Shown: piece by piece, positions 34,984 through 46,030 of the stretch | How the letters are laid out: every line of letters begins with the position of its first letter | How positions within the stretch are numbered: the stretch's first letter is position 1 | Assembly (NCBI GenBank): GCA_963920765.1 | Contig: OY987245.1 | Coordinates: forward strand, 15,888,727 to 15,952,726 | Length of the DNA: 64,000 bases | DNA from: Ulota crispa | Taxonomy: Eukaryota; Streptophyta; Bryopsida; Orthotrichales; Orthotrichaceae | Direction: 5' to 3' | Translations under genes and position numbers: made by a program | Notes under the pieces: model-generated | The model's database searches: none | Seen by the model: only the letters and a program-made list of their open reading frames with translations | What the model was told of the DNA's origin: nothing

Positions 34984-36224
34984 ATTATGTTATTGTAAAC
35001 ATATATAATAAAATTTGGATTTGAAAATTGGACAACCCAAGTTATCATCAAACAAGCACAAGAGAATTTTAGATTTGGAATTTTACTCGGTCCAAAATTA
35101 GAACTAGCATTGGAACATTAAAATCTTCAAATAAAAAATGTTTTAAATATATCCGTGCCATTTCCATGGCTTGAACAATTAGAATAAAGCCCAAAGGCAC
35201 AACGAACTTCCAAAGTAAAGTTTGTTGTGCCATTTCCATGGATTGCTTGTTGCTTTCAATGTGTTTAATTTTGGTCGTTCATTTTTCAAATTTAAATTTT
35301 TATATATTTGTTTCATTTTGATTTATTTAAATGATTTTGAATGCTTTCATGATAGTTCTAAGTTTCCATTAAATTAAAGATATTAACAAATTTATTGAGT
35401 TGATTAGAGTGTTTCAGCCATTATGCTCTTAGAGCATTTCCACCTGACCTTTAGTTTCTCATTTTAGGGAGATATTGTGCATCTTGTTTCTCTTACTGAC
35501 TTGTAATTTCTCCCACCCATCCAACTAGGTAGAATAGTGTTAAATAAATAACAAGCCTCCTTGTTTGCAAAAGTAAATAGATTCTCCATCATTGCTTACT
35601 CAACTTATTAATAGATCAAAAAGGTATAGTGTGTAAACATGTTGCCATGCACAAAAAAATACAAATTTTGCAATGCAAAAAAGAACACTTTGAGAGGTCC
35701 AAGCATTAATTGCTCAATATTCATCCAAAAGTGTTCCAAAGAGCTTCTCCAACCCTACCCCGCACACAGACCACTCCAAACGGAGTTTTCCATGCAACTT
35801 TCATTGGGCAAGATGCAGCTCCAAGCTAGAGGTCCAGCTTGCCTTGCCGAAGACGGACAAGAATGGCAAAATGTGGGACCGCTGTTTGTGATACTTGAAA
35901 GTGATATGGACTGGTAGCGGGTCATGCCACAACAGTAAACGAGCTTCCAAAAAAAGAACTCAAGAAATTTCTTGAACGCACTGAAAATTAGCGGGAAGGT
36001 TGACAAGCCCGATCAGGACTCTCCGTGTGACAAGCAGGCGCTATACCGGGATTCCGCATCCTCGCGTGGGCCCGGTGTTTGGCCGTCTGGCGAGTGGAGG
36101 TGCTCTAAGAAGATGTTTGCAGTGCGAGCAAGCTCAGAAATCTCTGGGCTCCCAATCTAACATTGGGCAGGGTTGACTACAACATGTTATGATTTATGAA
36201 TCATGAAAAGAGGAAGCCAGCCGA
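34984..36224. other. Intergenic region and presumed UMP synthase promoter
   Basis: AT-rich to about 35600, then more GC-rich from about 35750 toward the UMP synthase gene. No gene is recognised. Open frames at 35639-35917 and 35972-36160 have no recognisable domains and probably lie in the promoter or leader. Confidence 0.5.
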
Positions 36225-36377
36225 ATGAAGTGGGGCTCCTTTATCCGTTCAAAAGCCTCCGCTCTCTACAATAGACCCCTTCGGCTGAGGTGTGGACCCT
36301 TTTCGCATTCACTTCCTAGGGTTGGAGCAGGGGAGAGGGCTTTGCATTTGAAATCTGTCTGCTGCGCGCGCGTTGCG

Positions 36378-37808
36378 ATGGTGGATGCCAGGGTGGACAG
36401 CTTGGTGCTGGCCCTGCACAATGTGGAGGCAGTGAAGTTTGGCGAGTTCAAGCTCAAGAGTGGGATCATTTCGCCGATTTACATCGACTTACGAGTGATC
36501 GTGTCCTACCCGGCGCTCTTGCAGCAAGTGGCGGAATCCGTGTGGGCAACCGTCGCGGGTGTGGAGCAGGATGTGATCTGCGGAGTGCCGTACACGGCGC
36601 TGCCCATTGCGACGGCGATTTCGCTGAAGCACGATGTGCCGATGGTCATGCGGCGCAAGGAGGTGAAGGATTACGGCACGAAGAAGGCAATCGAGGGGTT
36701 TTTCAAGCCTGGCCAGAAGTGCTTGATCATCGAGGATTTGGTCACGAGCGGGGCGTCGGTGTTGGAAACCGTGGAGCCTCTGGTGGCGGCCGGGTTGAAG
36801 GTGACGGATGTGGTGGTGTTGATCGACAGGGAGCAAGGCGGACCGCAAACGCTGACGAAACACGGGCTGAAGTTGCATGCGGCGCTGAAATTGACGCGTA
36901 TTGTGGATGTTCTTGTGCGCCATGGGAAATTGACGCAAGAGGTCGCAGACTCCGTAGGGAAGTTTTTGGTTGCGAACCAGACGACAGTGAGTATTCCGTC
37001 CGTTGCACAAACGCCTGCGAAGTTGCGAAGGTTGCCGTTCGGAGAGAGGGCTGGCTTGACGAAAAACCCTACCGGAAAGAAGCTCTTCGAGATAATGGAG
37101 AGGAAACAGAGCAATTTGTCGGTTGCAGCCGATGTGAACACAGCTCGCGAGCTTCTTGCCCTTGCAGATGCCGTAGGACCTGACATTTGTGTGCTCAAAA
37201 CGCACGTTGACATCTTCCCCGACTTCACTCCGGAGTTTGGCCGCCAGCTTCGTGAAATTGCCGACAAGCACGACTTTTTGGTTTTTGAGGACCGGAAATT
37301 TGCAGACATCGGCAACACGGTGACCATGCAATACGAAGGGGGCATCCACAAGATTGTGGAGTGGGCAGATATCACCAATGCACACGTTGTCCCTGGTGCA
37401 GGCATTGTGGACGGTTTGAAGTTGAAGGGGCTTCCTAAGGGGCGGGGACTTTTGCTCCTTGCAGAGATGAGCTCTAAAGGAACCCTAGCCAAAGGTGAGT
37501 ACACCCAGGCGGCTGCTCAGATTGCAGCTGATCATCCTGAGTTTGTTATTGGATTTATCTCAATCAACCCGGCTGCCTGGGTGGGCGGCCCAGGCAGCCC
37601 TGCTTTGATTCACATGACTCCTGGCGTTCAAATGAGTGCTGGTGGGGATGCTCTTGGCCAACAGTACAACACTCCTAGCTCGGTCATTGGCGAGAGAGGC
37701 AGTGATATTATTATTGTGGGACGCGGTATTATCAAGGCTGCAGACCCTGCTGCTGCTGCAAAGGAGTATCGCAAGGCGGGATGGACAGCGTACGAGCAAA
37801 GCTTGTAA
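36378..37808 (+). CDS. UMPS: Uridine 5'-monophosphate synthase (OPRT-ODC fusion)
   Basis: Bifunctional enzyme for the last two steps of pyrimidine synthesis: orotate plus PRPP to OMP, then OMP to UMP. From the ATG at 36378 it is 476 aa, the size expected of plant UMPS. The N-terminal OPRT domain shows the PRPP-binding signature [12 protein letters not shown] (about 106-117) and RRKEVKDYG (92-100). The C-terminal OMP decarboxylase domain shows LKTHVDI (about 273-279), the catalytic [12 protein letters not shown] (about 303-314) and phosphate-site residues around [12 protein letters not shown] and VGRGI. The frame is open without introns. It also runs upstream in frame to an ATG at 36225, adding 51 residues rich in Arg, Ser and Leu. 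I chose 36378 because homology begins there, but a longer targeted form is possible. An aataaaatg near 37940 may serve polyadenylation. Confidence 0.95.
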   Translation: MVDARVDSLVLALHNVEAVKFGEFKLKSGIISPIYIDLRVIVSYPALLQQVAESVWATVAGVEQDVICGVPYTALPIATAISLKHDVPMVMRRKEVKDYGTKKAIEGFFKPGQKCLIIEDLVTSGASVLETVEPLVAAGLKVTDVVVLIDREQGGPQTLTKHGLKLHAALKLTRIVDVLVRHGKLTQEVADSVGKFLVANQTTVSIPSVAQTPAKLRRLPFGERAGLTKNPTGKKLFEIMERKQSNLSVAADVNTARELLALADAVGPDICVLKTHVDIFPDFTPEFGRQLREIADKHDFLVFEDRKFADIGNTVTMQYEGGIHKIVEWADITNAHVVPGAGIVDGLKLKGLPKGRGLLLLAEMSSKGTLAKGEYTQAAAQIAADHPEFVIGFISINPAAWVGGPGSPALIHMTPGVQMSAGGDALGQQYNTPSSVIGERGSDIIIVGRGIIKAADPAAAAKEYRKAGWTAYEQSL

Positions 37809-39390
37809 GCTCAGAACAGGTTGCATTGTCGCACTACTCTCGATCTCTGCAAGCTTTGGTCTATGGAATTCTCTGCAAGTCTGGATTCTTAAGAGCCTGG
37901 GAAATACAAGTGCTTGTTTGCAACGGTAGCTTTTTGGATAATAAAATGAAGTGGTTTCCAGTGCATATCAGGACGATGACTTTTCTTTTAGGTCACAGAC
38001 TTCATTTTGGATTGACATATGCTACGAGAACATGTATTGTATTTTTGGAGAATGAGAGAAGAAACATTGAATAGTTTGCTTATCAACACGATATATCTGA
38101 TGGCTACACAGATGTCTCTAATGCAAAGAAAACTTGGCTGCTTCACTCAAGTTCAGTTTGCAACAATCTAGAGATATGCAACGTCTTTTTCCTTTTTTCT
38201 CAAATTATCATGTGCAGCACTTCGTGATAGATGATTCTTGAGTAAAGTTTAAGGTGACACTCTGCTCCACTATATGGAATGAATGATTTTGATGAGATGG
38301 AGAGGTTGTTGTATTACATGTTGTGTGTTTGGGGGTGGTTGAATGTATTGAAGGGTTTTATCTTTTGCATGAAGTAGCTGATGGAATGCTTCTCATTTTG
38401 ATTTCAAAACTTACAGATTTGTAAGGTTTGGATTTAGGGTTGATGATGCGGAACATTTTTTTGCTGCACATACAATAAGTTACTGCAGGAAGCAATGACC
38501 AGTTTAGCAGCCACCTAACAGAGCATATCAACATTTCGAAATGGAAATTTGGATTTTGTATGTGGGGCGTTCCATGGCGTTTTTCAGCAAGACAAAAGGT
38601 GAACAAAGAAAAGAAAAACAACTTGGTTGAAATTGATTTGTGCAGGAGTTTAATATTGAATTAACAAGTACATCAGGACACGCTCTGCCATCATGCATGT
38701 AAGCTTAGTCAAGGAGCATGTGGGATGAGTTTCTACAATGAAAGTACCCGACATTAGTTTAATTGCAAAAGTTCATCAACTATGTTATCCTCGTTGGTGA
38801 GTAAATGATTTTGTTTTGCATGAGCTCCAAGATGCCTTGCCATCAGTAATGTGATTTTTTACTAAGTTGTGTAAGGTTTATGTTTATGGGTTTTGCTCTG
38901 AATATAATGGAAGTGTACAGTTTAAACTAGGCCTTCATAATTTGAGAATGTGGAGCTAATATATTAGGAGTGTAATCTCATTCTCTATATGAAAAGCCCG
39001 CAACAGAAGGGTGCGTCAAAAGCAAGTTTTTATATAGGCACCACTTTGAAACAAGGGCATCAGAACTATCTTATTGTTTTGGTTTTCTCCCTGGATGTGC
39101 TACATATATTATCCTCCATCTTGAAGTGCTGCTCAAAGTGCTAATTTTGATTCTTGCTAATGAGAGACTCACAAATTTTAAAACTACCTTGAATCATATT
39201 TTGTGATTGTTTTTTGGTTCTTTGTTCCCATGGTTTCAAGCCTTTAAATAATTATAAAATTTATATAAAATTTACAAACGAAGGTACAAAATTAAAAAAT
39301 GATTACAAGTACGGGCATATTTTGTTAGTAATCATAAAAATTGGGCACTTATAACCTTGGCATTGCCATTTAGTTCACCAACTTCCCAAC
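37809..39390. other. UMP synthase 3' region and intergenic DNA
   Basis: The first few hundred bases are presumably 3' untranslated region. After about 38100 the DNA is AT-rich with no recognisable gene on either strand. Confidence 0.55.
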
Positions 39391-39580
39391 ACTAGAAGAA
39401 AAACAAGGATAAGTGATTGTCACAAATCACAGTGACTAGGTCACCAGAACTACCTTGCAACTGCTCAACATTTGCACAATTACAATCTAGTCATGTAGTT
39501 GTTGTGTAGTTGCAAGGCAGTCCTCGTGACTTAGTTGTTGTGATTAGTGACAATCGTTTATCCTTGTTTTTCTTCTAGTG
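39391..39580. mobile_element. CACTA-type MITE, 190 bp, TSD CAA
   Basis: The left end cactagaagaaaaacaagga and the right end tccttgtttttcttctagtg are inverted repeats, with pairing continuing for about 75 bp. The flanking 3 bases are caa on both sides (39388-39390, 39581-39583), the duplication expected of CACTA elements. Confidence 0.85.
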
Positions 39581-40034
39581 CAAATGCTCAGTAGCAAGTT
39601 ATAAACGACCAAAATGCCTATTTTTTGATTGTTAATATCCCCATATAACCTTCATCAACAAGGCAATTAGAATGTGCAAGCTTTAAAACATTTTTGCTCC
39701 ACTTTCTAAATGCACTTAGCTCTTTATTGCACTTTTTAGGGCTTTTTTTAAGACATTGGTAAGCAGGGTTTTTTAGGCTTTTAAAACTCAGATAACTCCA
39801 AAAAAAAAACTCAAATGTCAGACCTATACAAAAAATGAAAAAAAAATAGCGTCGCAAAGCTAGATGCCACTCCACATTCCAAATCTAGATGCCTGCCATG
39901 TATTAGAAAAAAGAATAAAAAGAATATGTTGTTTGCAACTAGTCAACTATTTAGGTTAGGAATTTAGACAAAAAACAACATGATCTTCACGCCATGTGGA
40001 GCCATATTATTTGAAAATCAAGCCCGTTCTTAAC

Positions 40035-40273
40035 CCCTAAGCTCCCCAAGACTTCAAAATGGGCCGCTCAATTTTGAAAAATGTCCATGTTTGACTCTTA
40101 TCCTCTTCTTAATGGTAAAGTCAAAGGACATGTACTTTTTCATGTACCTTTAGGCATGTATCTATTACCACTCAAAAAAATTCAAGCTTTTTGACTCTAC
40201 TTAGGTAATACTTTTATTGGATTAAGTACATAAGGGTATGGATTTGAGTGAATATGGCCTAGGCGCTCAGGGG
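40035..40273. mobile_element. 239-bp TTAA-flanked element (inverted copy of 27049-27289)
   Basis: TTAA is at 40031-40034 and 40274-40277. The ends are cccctaagctccccaag and tatggcctaggcgctcagggg. The interior is the reverse complement of the copy upstream of petN (shared tttcatgtacctttaggcatg-like stretches), with substitutions. Confidence 0.8.
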
Positions 40274-40580
40274 TTAAGTTTCTTTGAGATAGTGCCTCTT
40301 TTGTTATAAATTTTTGGGTTTTCTAACCCACATGCATAAAATTTATTCTTGCAATAGCATTTTTTGATTTTAGGAAAGTTTGGTCACAATCAACAAGCTC
40401 AAAGTGTAAATACTTGCAACCTAATTTTGCACTTTAAGAAAATCTTATACAATCATATCTGCACCATTAAAAATTACCATATGACTTGAGAAGCTGTTGG
40501 TCCAAAACCCAAAAAAGATCATGTTTGTAAGCAACCCTAATTTGACTACTATTGCTTTGGAGACAATCCTTATTTATTAA

Positions 40581-41299
40581 CCCCTAAAGGACCAATTGAC
40601 CCCTCAGGGGACAAATGGATTTTGGGCATGTACCTACAGCTAATCTACTTTTTGTGATTTTTTGAAACTTTTACTGAAGGTGTGGAATTCAAATATCTAC
40701 GTGGGCATCTAATTTTTCTTCATTTTGACATTTATTGAAGAAGTTAAAAATGAATTTCCAAAAATGGGCGAGATCAAGCAACCTAAAAACTTCTTTAAAA
40801 ATTGCATTTAAAAAAAATAAAAAAATAAAAAAAGGTTCTTTAGACTTATGTAGGTGGGGAGCTTTGAATATTTCAATTTTCATTGATGAGATGAAAGTTA
40901 TAAGAAGTTTTTGTTTGTAGGTTGGAATGGTTTCTCTCAAAATCACACCTACTTGCAAACAAAAACTTCTCACAACTTTCATCTCATCAATGAAAATTGA
41001 ATGATTCAAAGCTCCCCACCTATATATAAGTCTAAAGAAACTATTTCATTTTTTTTTATTTTTTTTAAATGCAATACTTAAAGAAGTTTTTGGGCTGCCC
41101 GATCTTGCCCGTTTTCCAAAAATTTGTTTTTAACTTCTTCAAGAAATGTCAGAATGAAGAAAAAATTAGATGCCCACGTAAATCTTTGAATTCCCCATCA
41201 TCCATAAAAGTTTTAAAAAAATCACGCAAAGTACTTTAGCCATAGGTACATGCCCAAAATCCCATTTGTCCCCCAAAAGGGGGCTTGGTCCTTTAGGGG
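40581..41299. mobile_element. 719-bp fold-back element flanked by TTAA
   Basis: The element starts cccctaaaggaccaattg after TTAA (40577-40580) and ends cttggtcctttagggg before TTAA (41300-41303). Almost the whole element is two inverted arms of about 340 bp around a loop near 40921-40945. The arms differ by scattered substitutions and small gaps. No transposase is encoded. Confidence 0.85.
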
Positions 41300-41547
41300 T
41301 TAATCAAACAACCAAAATATTGTGAGCATGCTTCTAATTGTAACATTTTAAAAATTCTATTCTTATGAGCGATTGCTTTTAGTTTATATCTTTTTTTTAA
41401 TAAGTTTATGATTTTGTGCCTTTCCTTGTAAAATCTCCTATAGTATGTATTGCATTTAGGTTGCCTTAACAATCTGGTTGTCTTACCTTGGAAAGTTACC
41501 TTGGGACTCATGGTTTGGTCACTTGGAAGTACATATAACTCTTTAGA

Positions 41548-41993
41548 TAAGGTAGGAGCACCCATAAGCGTCATTTTAAGGATTTTGAACATGACAAGTA
41601 CTAACAAACAGCTAGCAAATTATAGGATCATGTTAGGAACATAAAAATATTACACTACAAGGAAATCAAGGTCAAATCTACAAAAAGTTGACAAAGATTG
41701 TGACCTAATCTATACTGTATATTAGGTCACAATCTTTGTCAACTTTTTGTAGATTTAACCTTGGTTTCCTTGTAGTGTTAAGTTTGCACTTCCAAATGTA
41801 TTATTTGGATACTGTGAGAATAAGTTGTGTATTTTTAAAGAGCAAACTGCCATTGCACCCATAACCAACACTAAGGGTTCATATTCACATGTTGTACATC
41901 CTTGTAATTACATCTATTCATTTCCACAGATTTTTCAAGATTTTAAAGGTGACGGTTATGGGGATACTAATGCTTATGGATGTTCCCACCTTA
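41548..41993 (-). mobile_element. 318-bp TAAGGTAG-ended MITE interrupted by a CACTA-type MITE
   Basis: This is the reverse-complement copy of 17801-18118. Its ends are taaggtaggagcacccataa and tggatgttcccacctta. Without the 125-bp insertion at 41653-41777 and one 3-bp duplicate it is exactly 318 bp, the same as the empty copy. A partial GCAACC-family MITE end (41442-41530) abuts its left side. Confidence 0.8.
41653..41777. mobile_element. 125-bp CACTA-type hairpin MITE, TSD TTA
   Basis: Nearly the whole element is a hairpin: cactacaaggaaatcaaggt at the left and its complement ending ccttgtagtg at the right. The flanks are tta on both sides (41650-41652, 41778-41780). The interrupted host element has an uninterrupted copy in this window, which confirms both ends. 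Confidence 0.9.
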
Positions 41994-42709
41994 CTAAGAT
42001 TTCATCTAGTTTAACCCTTGAATGACCACATGGCATAGTATATATGCTGTCGTGTAATTAGCATTTGTTACCAATAAGAAGTTTTAATTTGGGATCTCAA
42101 GTAGCTCACTAGAACTGCTTTGATCTATTCTCCAACTTCTTTGTTAATCTCAAATATAATAAAGGAATTACTACTGCAACACCCAAAATTGCTAATGGGA
42201 CACCCTTGTGAGCATGAAATTTGATAACTTAGTGCTATTTTTTATTTATCCAAGTGGTCCATCATTTATTCAATCATGGCATTACCACCTCTTTGAAAGA
42301 AAACATGATAAAAATCAAATTTTTGTTGAAATGTCATTGCACCAATACTATTTTTTGATGTATTTTTGCTTTAGGTAACTCAAAAGTCTTATATTTTTAG
42401 TTTCAAATTTAACACTAGTAGAAAATTCAGCAAAAAATCAACAGAATTTCAACCAAAAACTGTTGATTTTTTTTGTGAATTTGGTCAAGTTGATTTGGGT
42501 ACTTTTCTGTTGATTTTCTGTTGATTACTTACAGTTTTCTGTTAATTTGTTGTTGATTTCTACTATGTATTTTATGTTGTTCAATTCTATTTCTTTTCAT
42601 TTTTAAATTTTTTTTTCATAGAATTTGTTATTATTTTACAAAAATGTGAACTTTTTAGGGGGATGGGCAGCTGCCCGAACTTTTTGGGCAGCTGCCCAAA
42701 CTCCCACGT

Positions 42710-42790
42710 AGCTGCCGGTAGCGGGGTTTGAACTCTCCATCTCTCCTCTCACACTCCACAACCTTAGCACAATCTCTAAACCACTAGAGA
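42710..42790 (-). repeat. tRNA-like segment (possible SINE head) inside the CACTA element
   Basis: On the minus strand, ctagtggtttagagattgtg and, about 45 bases on, gagttcaaaccccgc resemble internal A and B boxes of RNA polymerase III tRNA genes in the right order and spacing. It is not a foldable complete tRNA that I can confirm, so a tRNA-derived SINE fragment is the likelier reading. Confidence 0.35.
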
Positions 42791-43344
42791 ATGTGCAAAT
42801 GCACATGCATACATTAGTATCTTGATTCTATTTGTACATTAAATGTTCATGTCTTTAGTAATCCAGTAGACTTTGGAGGCTATTTCCGCCCATTAAAGGA
42901 TTTTTTTTCAAAAAACTTAAAACTAAGAAACGTTGGTAAATGTATTTTACTTTCACCTCCAACAATTTTTTTTGGATTTCAATCTTTTATCAAAAGTTAT
43001 GAGCTAAAATCAAAGAAGGTGTTTAGAAACTTTAAATAAATTGTTTATTTCCATCCTTTTGATTTTGTTTATAAATTTTTTTTGGAATTCACAAATCTCA
43101 TAAGGATTGTTGCAGGCAAAGGTAGGATTCATTAATAAATATTATTTAGTGTTAGTTTTTTTGTAAAAAGAACCTTATTCTATTAAAATAGCCTCCATAG
43201 TTTGATAACTTCAAATAACATGAAGTCGTGAAAAGTTACGAAATTAAATCCTTGCAATTATAAAATCAAAATTCTATTGACTTTTGAATAGTTTTGGATA
43301 TTTTGTAAGGCCATTAATAAGTGAACCACATCGTTTGAACTACT

Positions 43345-43725
43345 GTATCACACCCTTGGGGTAAATTTTAGATTTCTACCATCAAAAATTTGAGTTTGAG
43401 AATTTTGAATTCAAATTTGGACTTAGAGACCATGGTATTGTCTAGGACCATAAAAAAAGTTGCAATTCAACAACATTCAATGGGGGGGAGCTTATCTTTT
43501 TTTACAAACAAAAGTAAAATTAACAATTTTCTCCCTAACTAAACTTTTTCATTGGGTGTTGTTGAATTGCAACTTTTTGCATGGTTCTAGACAATACCAT
43601 GGTCTCTAAGTCCAAATCTGAATTCAAAATTTTCAAATTCAGCTTTTTGATGGTAGAAATCAAAAATTTACCTCATGGTGTGGTATAGTAATTGGAAGGG
43701 TGTGGTACACATATCAATTCCCATC
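43345..43725. repeat. Fold-back repeat, copy 2 (inside the CACTA element)
   Basis: Homologous to 25405-25795. The left arm carries tttctaccatcaaaaatttg and the right arm its complement (tttttgatggtagaaatc). The arms flank a spacer with aaaagtaaaattaac. Confidence 0.7.
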
Positions 43726-44579
43726 TTTTAAAACTTATAAAAATATTTTATAAAATTGTTTTTTTTTAATTCATTTGGTTAGTAATAGAAGGAAAATTAC
43801 TAAAAATACCCTTTAAGTCTTTCAAAATATCAAGTTTACGCCAAAAATATGTGAAACATAAAAAGTAGTCCTTATTTTTTGTAGGAATATCAATTATACT
43901 CCAATTATTTTGGAAAATTAATAAAATACCTCTTCTATTTTGAAATGTTAAATATATCCTTGTGTTGTTTGAAATGTAAAAATCACCTTTGGTTTCTTGT
44001 AAGAATTTGCATTAAACTATACACTTGGTTATCATATAATACAAAGATATTTTTGGTACTTTTAATCCTTAAGGAACATTTATGATTTCTTCAAAGTATT
44101 GAGGAGCATCATTTACATTTGTTTGTAAAGAAATTTTGATATTCAAAATAACAAAATGTTGTACTTTTTATATAAAATTTTGTTGAATTAGTGAAGTTGT
44201 GTCCAAAAGTATCTAAATCAACAAAAAACTATTGAGTTTTTTGTTATTATGGTCATGTTTTTACTTGACTTTAAAGGCTGCTAAGTTTAAATCTTACCAA
44301 ATTGTGAAAAGTAAAGAAAATAAAACCAGTCAATGTACACTCAAACTTCTAAAAGATTCTTTTTTTTTGAAAACTTATTTTATTTTTTAAAACTTCAAAA
44401 AAATTTAATGAGGTCCAAAAAGATTTTAGAAAGATTTCAAAAACAAACCTAAACTATTGTGATAGTGTTTTTGAAAGTATTTTGATGATTTACAAAAAGA
44501 TTCCTAAAGGACTCTAATTCAGTCTAAGAGATTCTATTTCTATAAGTATTTTGAAGTACTTTAACAAATTTCATAAAGA

Positions 44580-46030
44580 TTTTAAAAAGATTTTCAAAGA
44601 TTCCAAAAAGGTTCTTGAAAATTCTTAGAGATTTTCAAAGATTTTTTGAATTTCAAAAAAGATTCTCAAAAGATTCTCAAAGATTCTCAAAGATTCTCAA
44701 AGATTCTCAAAGATTCTCAATTGTTCTCAAAGATTCTCAAAGATTCCAAAATACTTGAAAAGATTCTCAAAGATTCCAAATGATTCTCAAAGATTTCTAA
44801 AAGATTCTCAAAGATTCTCAAAGATTTCCAAAGATTCTTGAAGATTCCAAAGAGATTCTCAAAGATTCTCAAAGATTCTCAATTGTTCTCAAACATTCTT
44901 GAAGATTCCCAAAAAACTTAAAAAGATTCCCAAAGATTCCAAAAGATTCTCAAATATTTCAAAAAAGATTCTCAAAGATTTTGAAAGATTCTCAGAGATT
45001 CTGAATTGTTCTCAAACATTCTCAAAGATTCCAAAAAACTTGAAAAGATTCTCAAAGATTCCAAAAGATTCTCAAAGATTCCAAAAAGATTTTTTAAGAT
45101 TCTCAAAGATTCTCAATTGTTCTCAAACATTCTCAAAGATTCCAAAAAACTTGAAAAGATTCCCAAAGATTCCAAAAGATTCTCAAAGATTCTAAAAAGA
45201 TTTTCAAAGATTTTCAAAGATTTTCAAAGATTCTCAAAGATTCTCAAAGATTCTCAAAGATTCTCAGTTGTTCTCAAACATTCTCAAAGATTCTCAATTG
45301 TTCTCAAACATTCTCAAAGATTCCAAAAAAATTTGAAAAGATTCCCAAAGATTCCAAAAGATTCCAAAAAGATTCTAAAAAGATTCCAAAAAGATTCTTA
45401 AAGATTCTCAAAGATTCTCAAAAATTCTCAAAGATTCTCAATTGTTCTCAAACATTTTCAAAGATTCCAAAATACTTGAAAAGATTCCCAAAGATTTCAA
45501 ATGATTCTCAAAGATTCCTAAAAGATTCTCAAAGATTCTCAAAGATTTCCAAAGATTCTTGAAGATTCCAAAGAGATTCTCAAAGATTCTCAATGATTCT
45601 CAATCGTTCTCAAACATTCTCGAAGAGTCCAAAAAAACTTGAAAAGATTTCCAAAGATTCCAAAAGATTCTCAAAGATTCCTAAAAGATTCTCAAAGATT
45701 CTCAAAGATTCTCAAACATTCTCAAACATTCTCAAAGATTCCAAAAAAACTTGAAAAGATTCTCAAAGATTCTCAAAGATTCTCAAAGATTCTCAAAGAT
45801 TCTCAATTGTTCTCAAACATTCTCAAAGATTCCAAAAAAGCTTGAAAAGATTCCAAAAGATTTCTAAAGATTCATGAAGATTCCTAAAAGATTCTCAAAG
45901 ATTCTAAAATCTCAAAAAGATTCTTAAATATTCTTAGAAATCTTGAAAAGATTTTCAATTATTCCCAAAAGATTCTTGAAGATTCTTAAAGATTCACAAA
46001 AAATTCCCAAATTATCTTCAAAAGATTCCA
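44580..46030. repeat. Tandem array of ~10-bp repeats (agattctcaa)
   Basis: About 1.45 kb made of a degenerate 10-bp unit, agattctcaa, with variants agattccaaa and agatttccaa. A longer pattern is superimposed: a block reading tctcaattgttctcaaacat recurs roughly every 110-200 bp (for example near 45003, 45115, 45296, 45437, 45805). Because 10 is not a multiple of 3, the array is open over long stretches and yields KDSQRFSKI-like frames at 44899-45845, which I take as by-products. Confidence 0.9.

Noticed and set aside
36489-37504. Long minus-strand open frames (298 and 277 codons) across UMP synthase
   Set aside because: Antisense shadows of the OPRT-ODC coding region; His/Arg-rich with no recognisable fold.
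44899-45845. Open frames of up to 131 codons reading KDSQRFSKI repeats
   Set aside because: Produced by the 10-bp tandem array, whose unit lacks stop codons; no start context, no non-repetitive part.
44580-46030. CRISPR-like array
   Set aside because: Units are 10 bp and contiguous with no unique spacers; the window is plant nuclear DNA.
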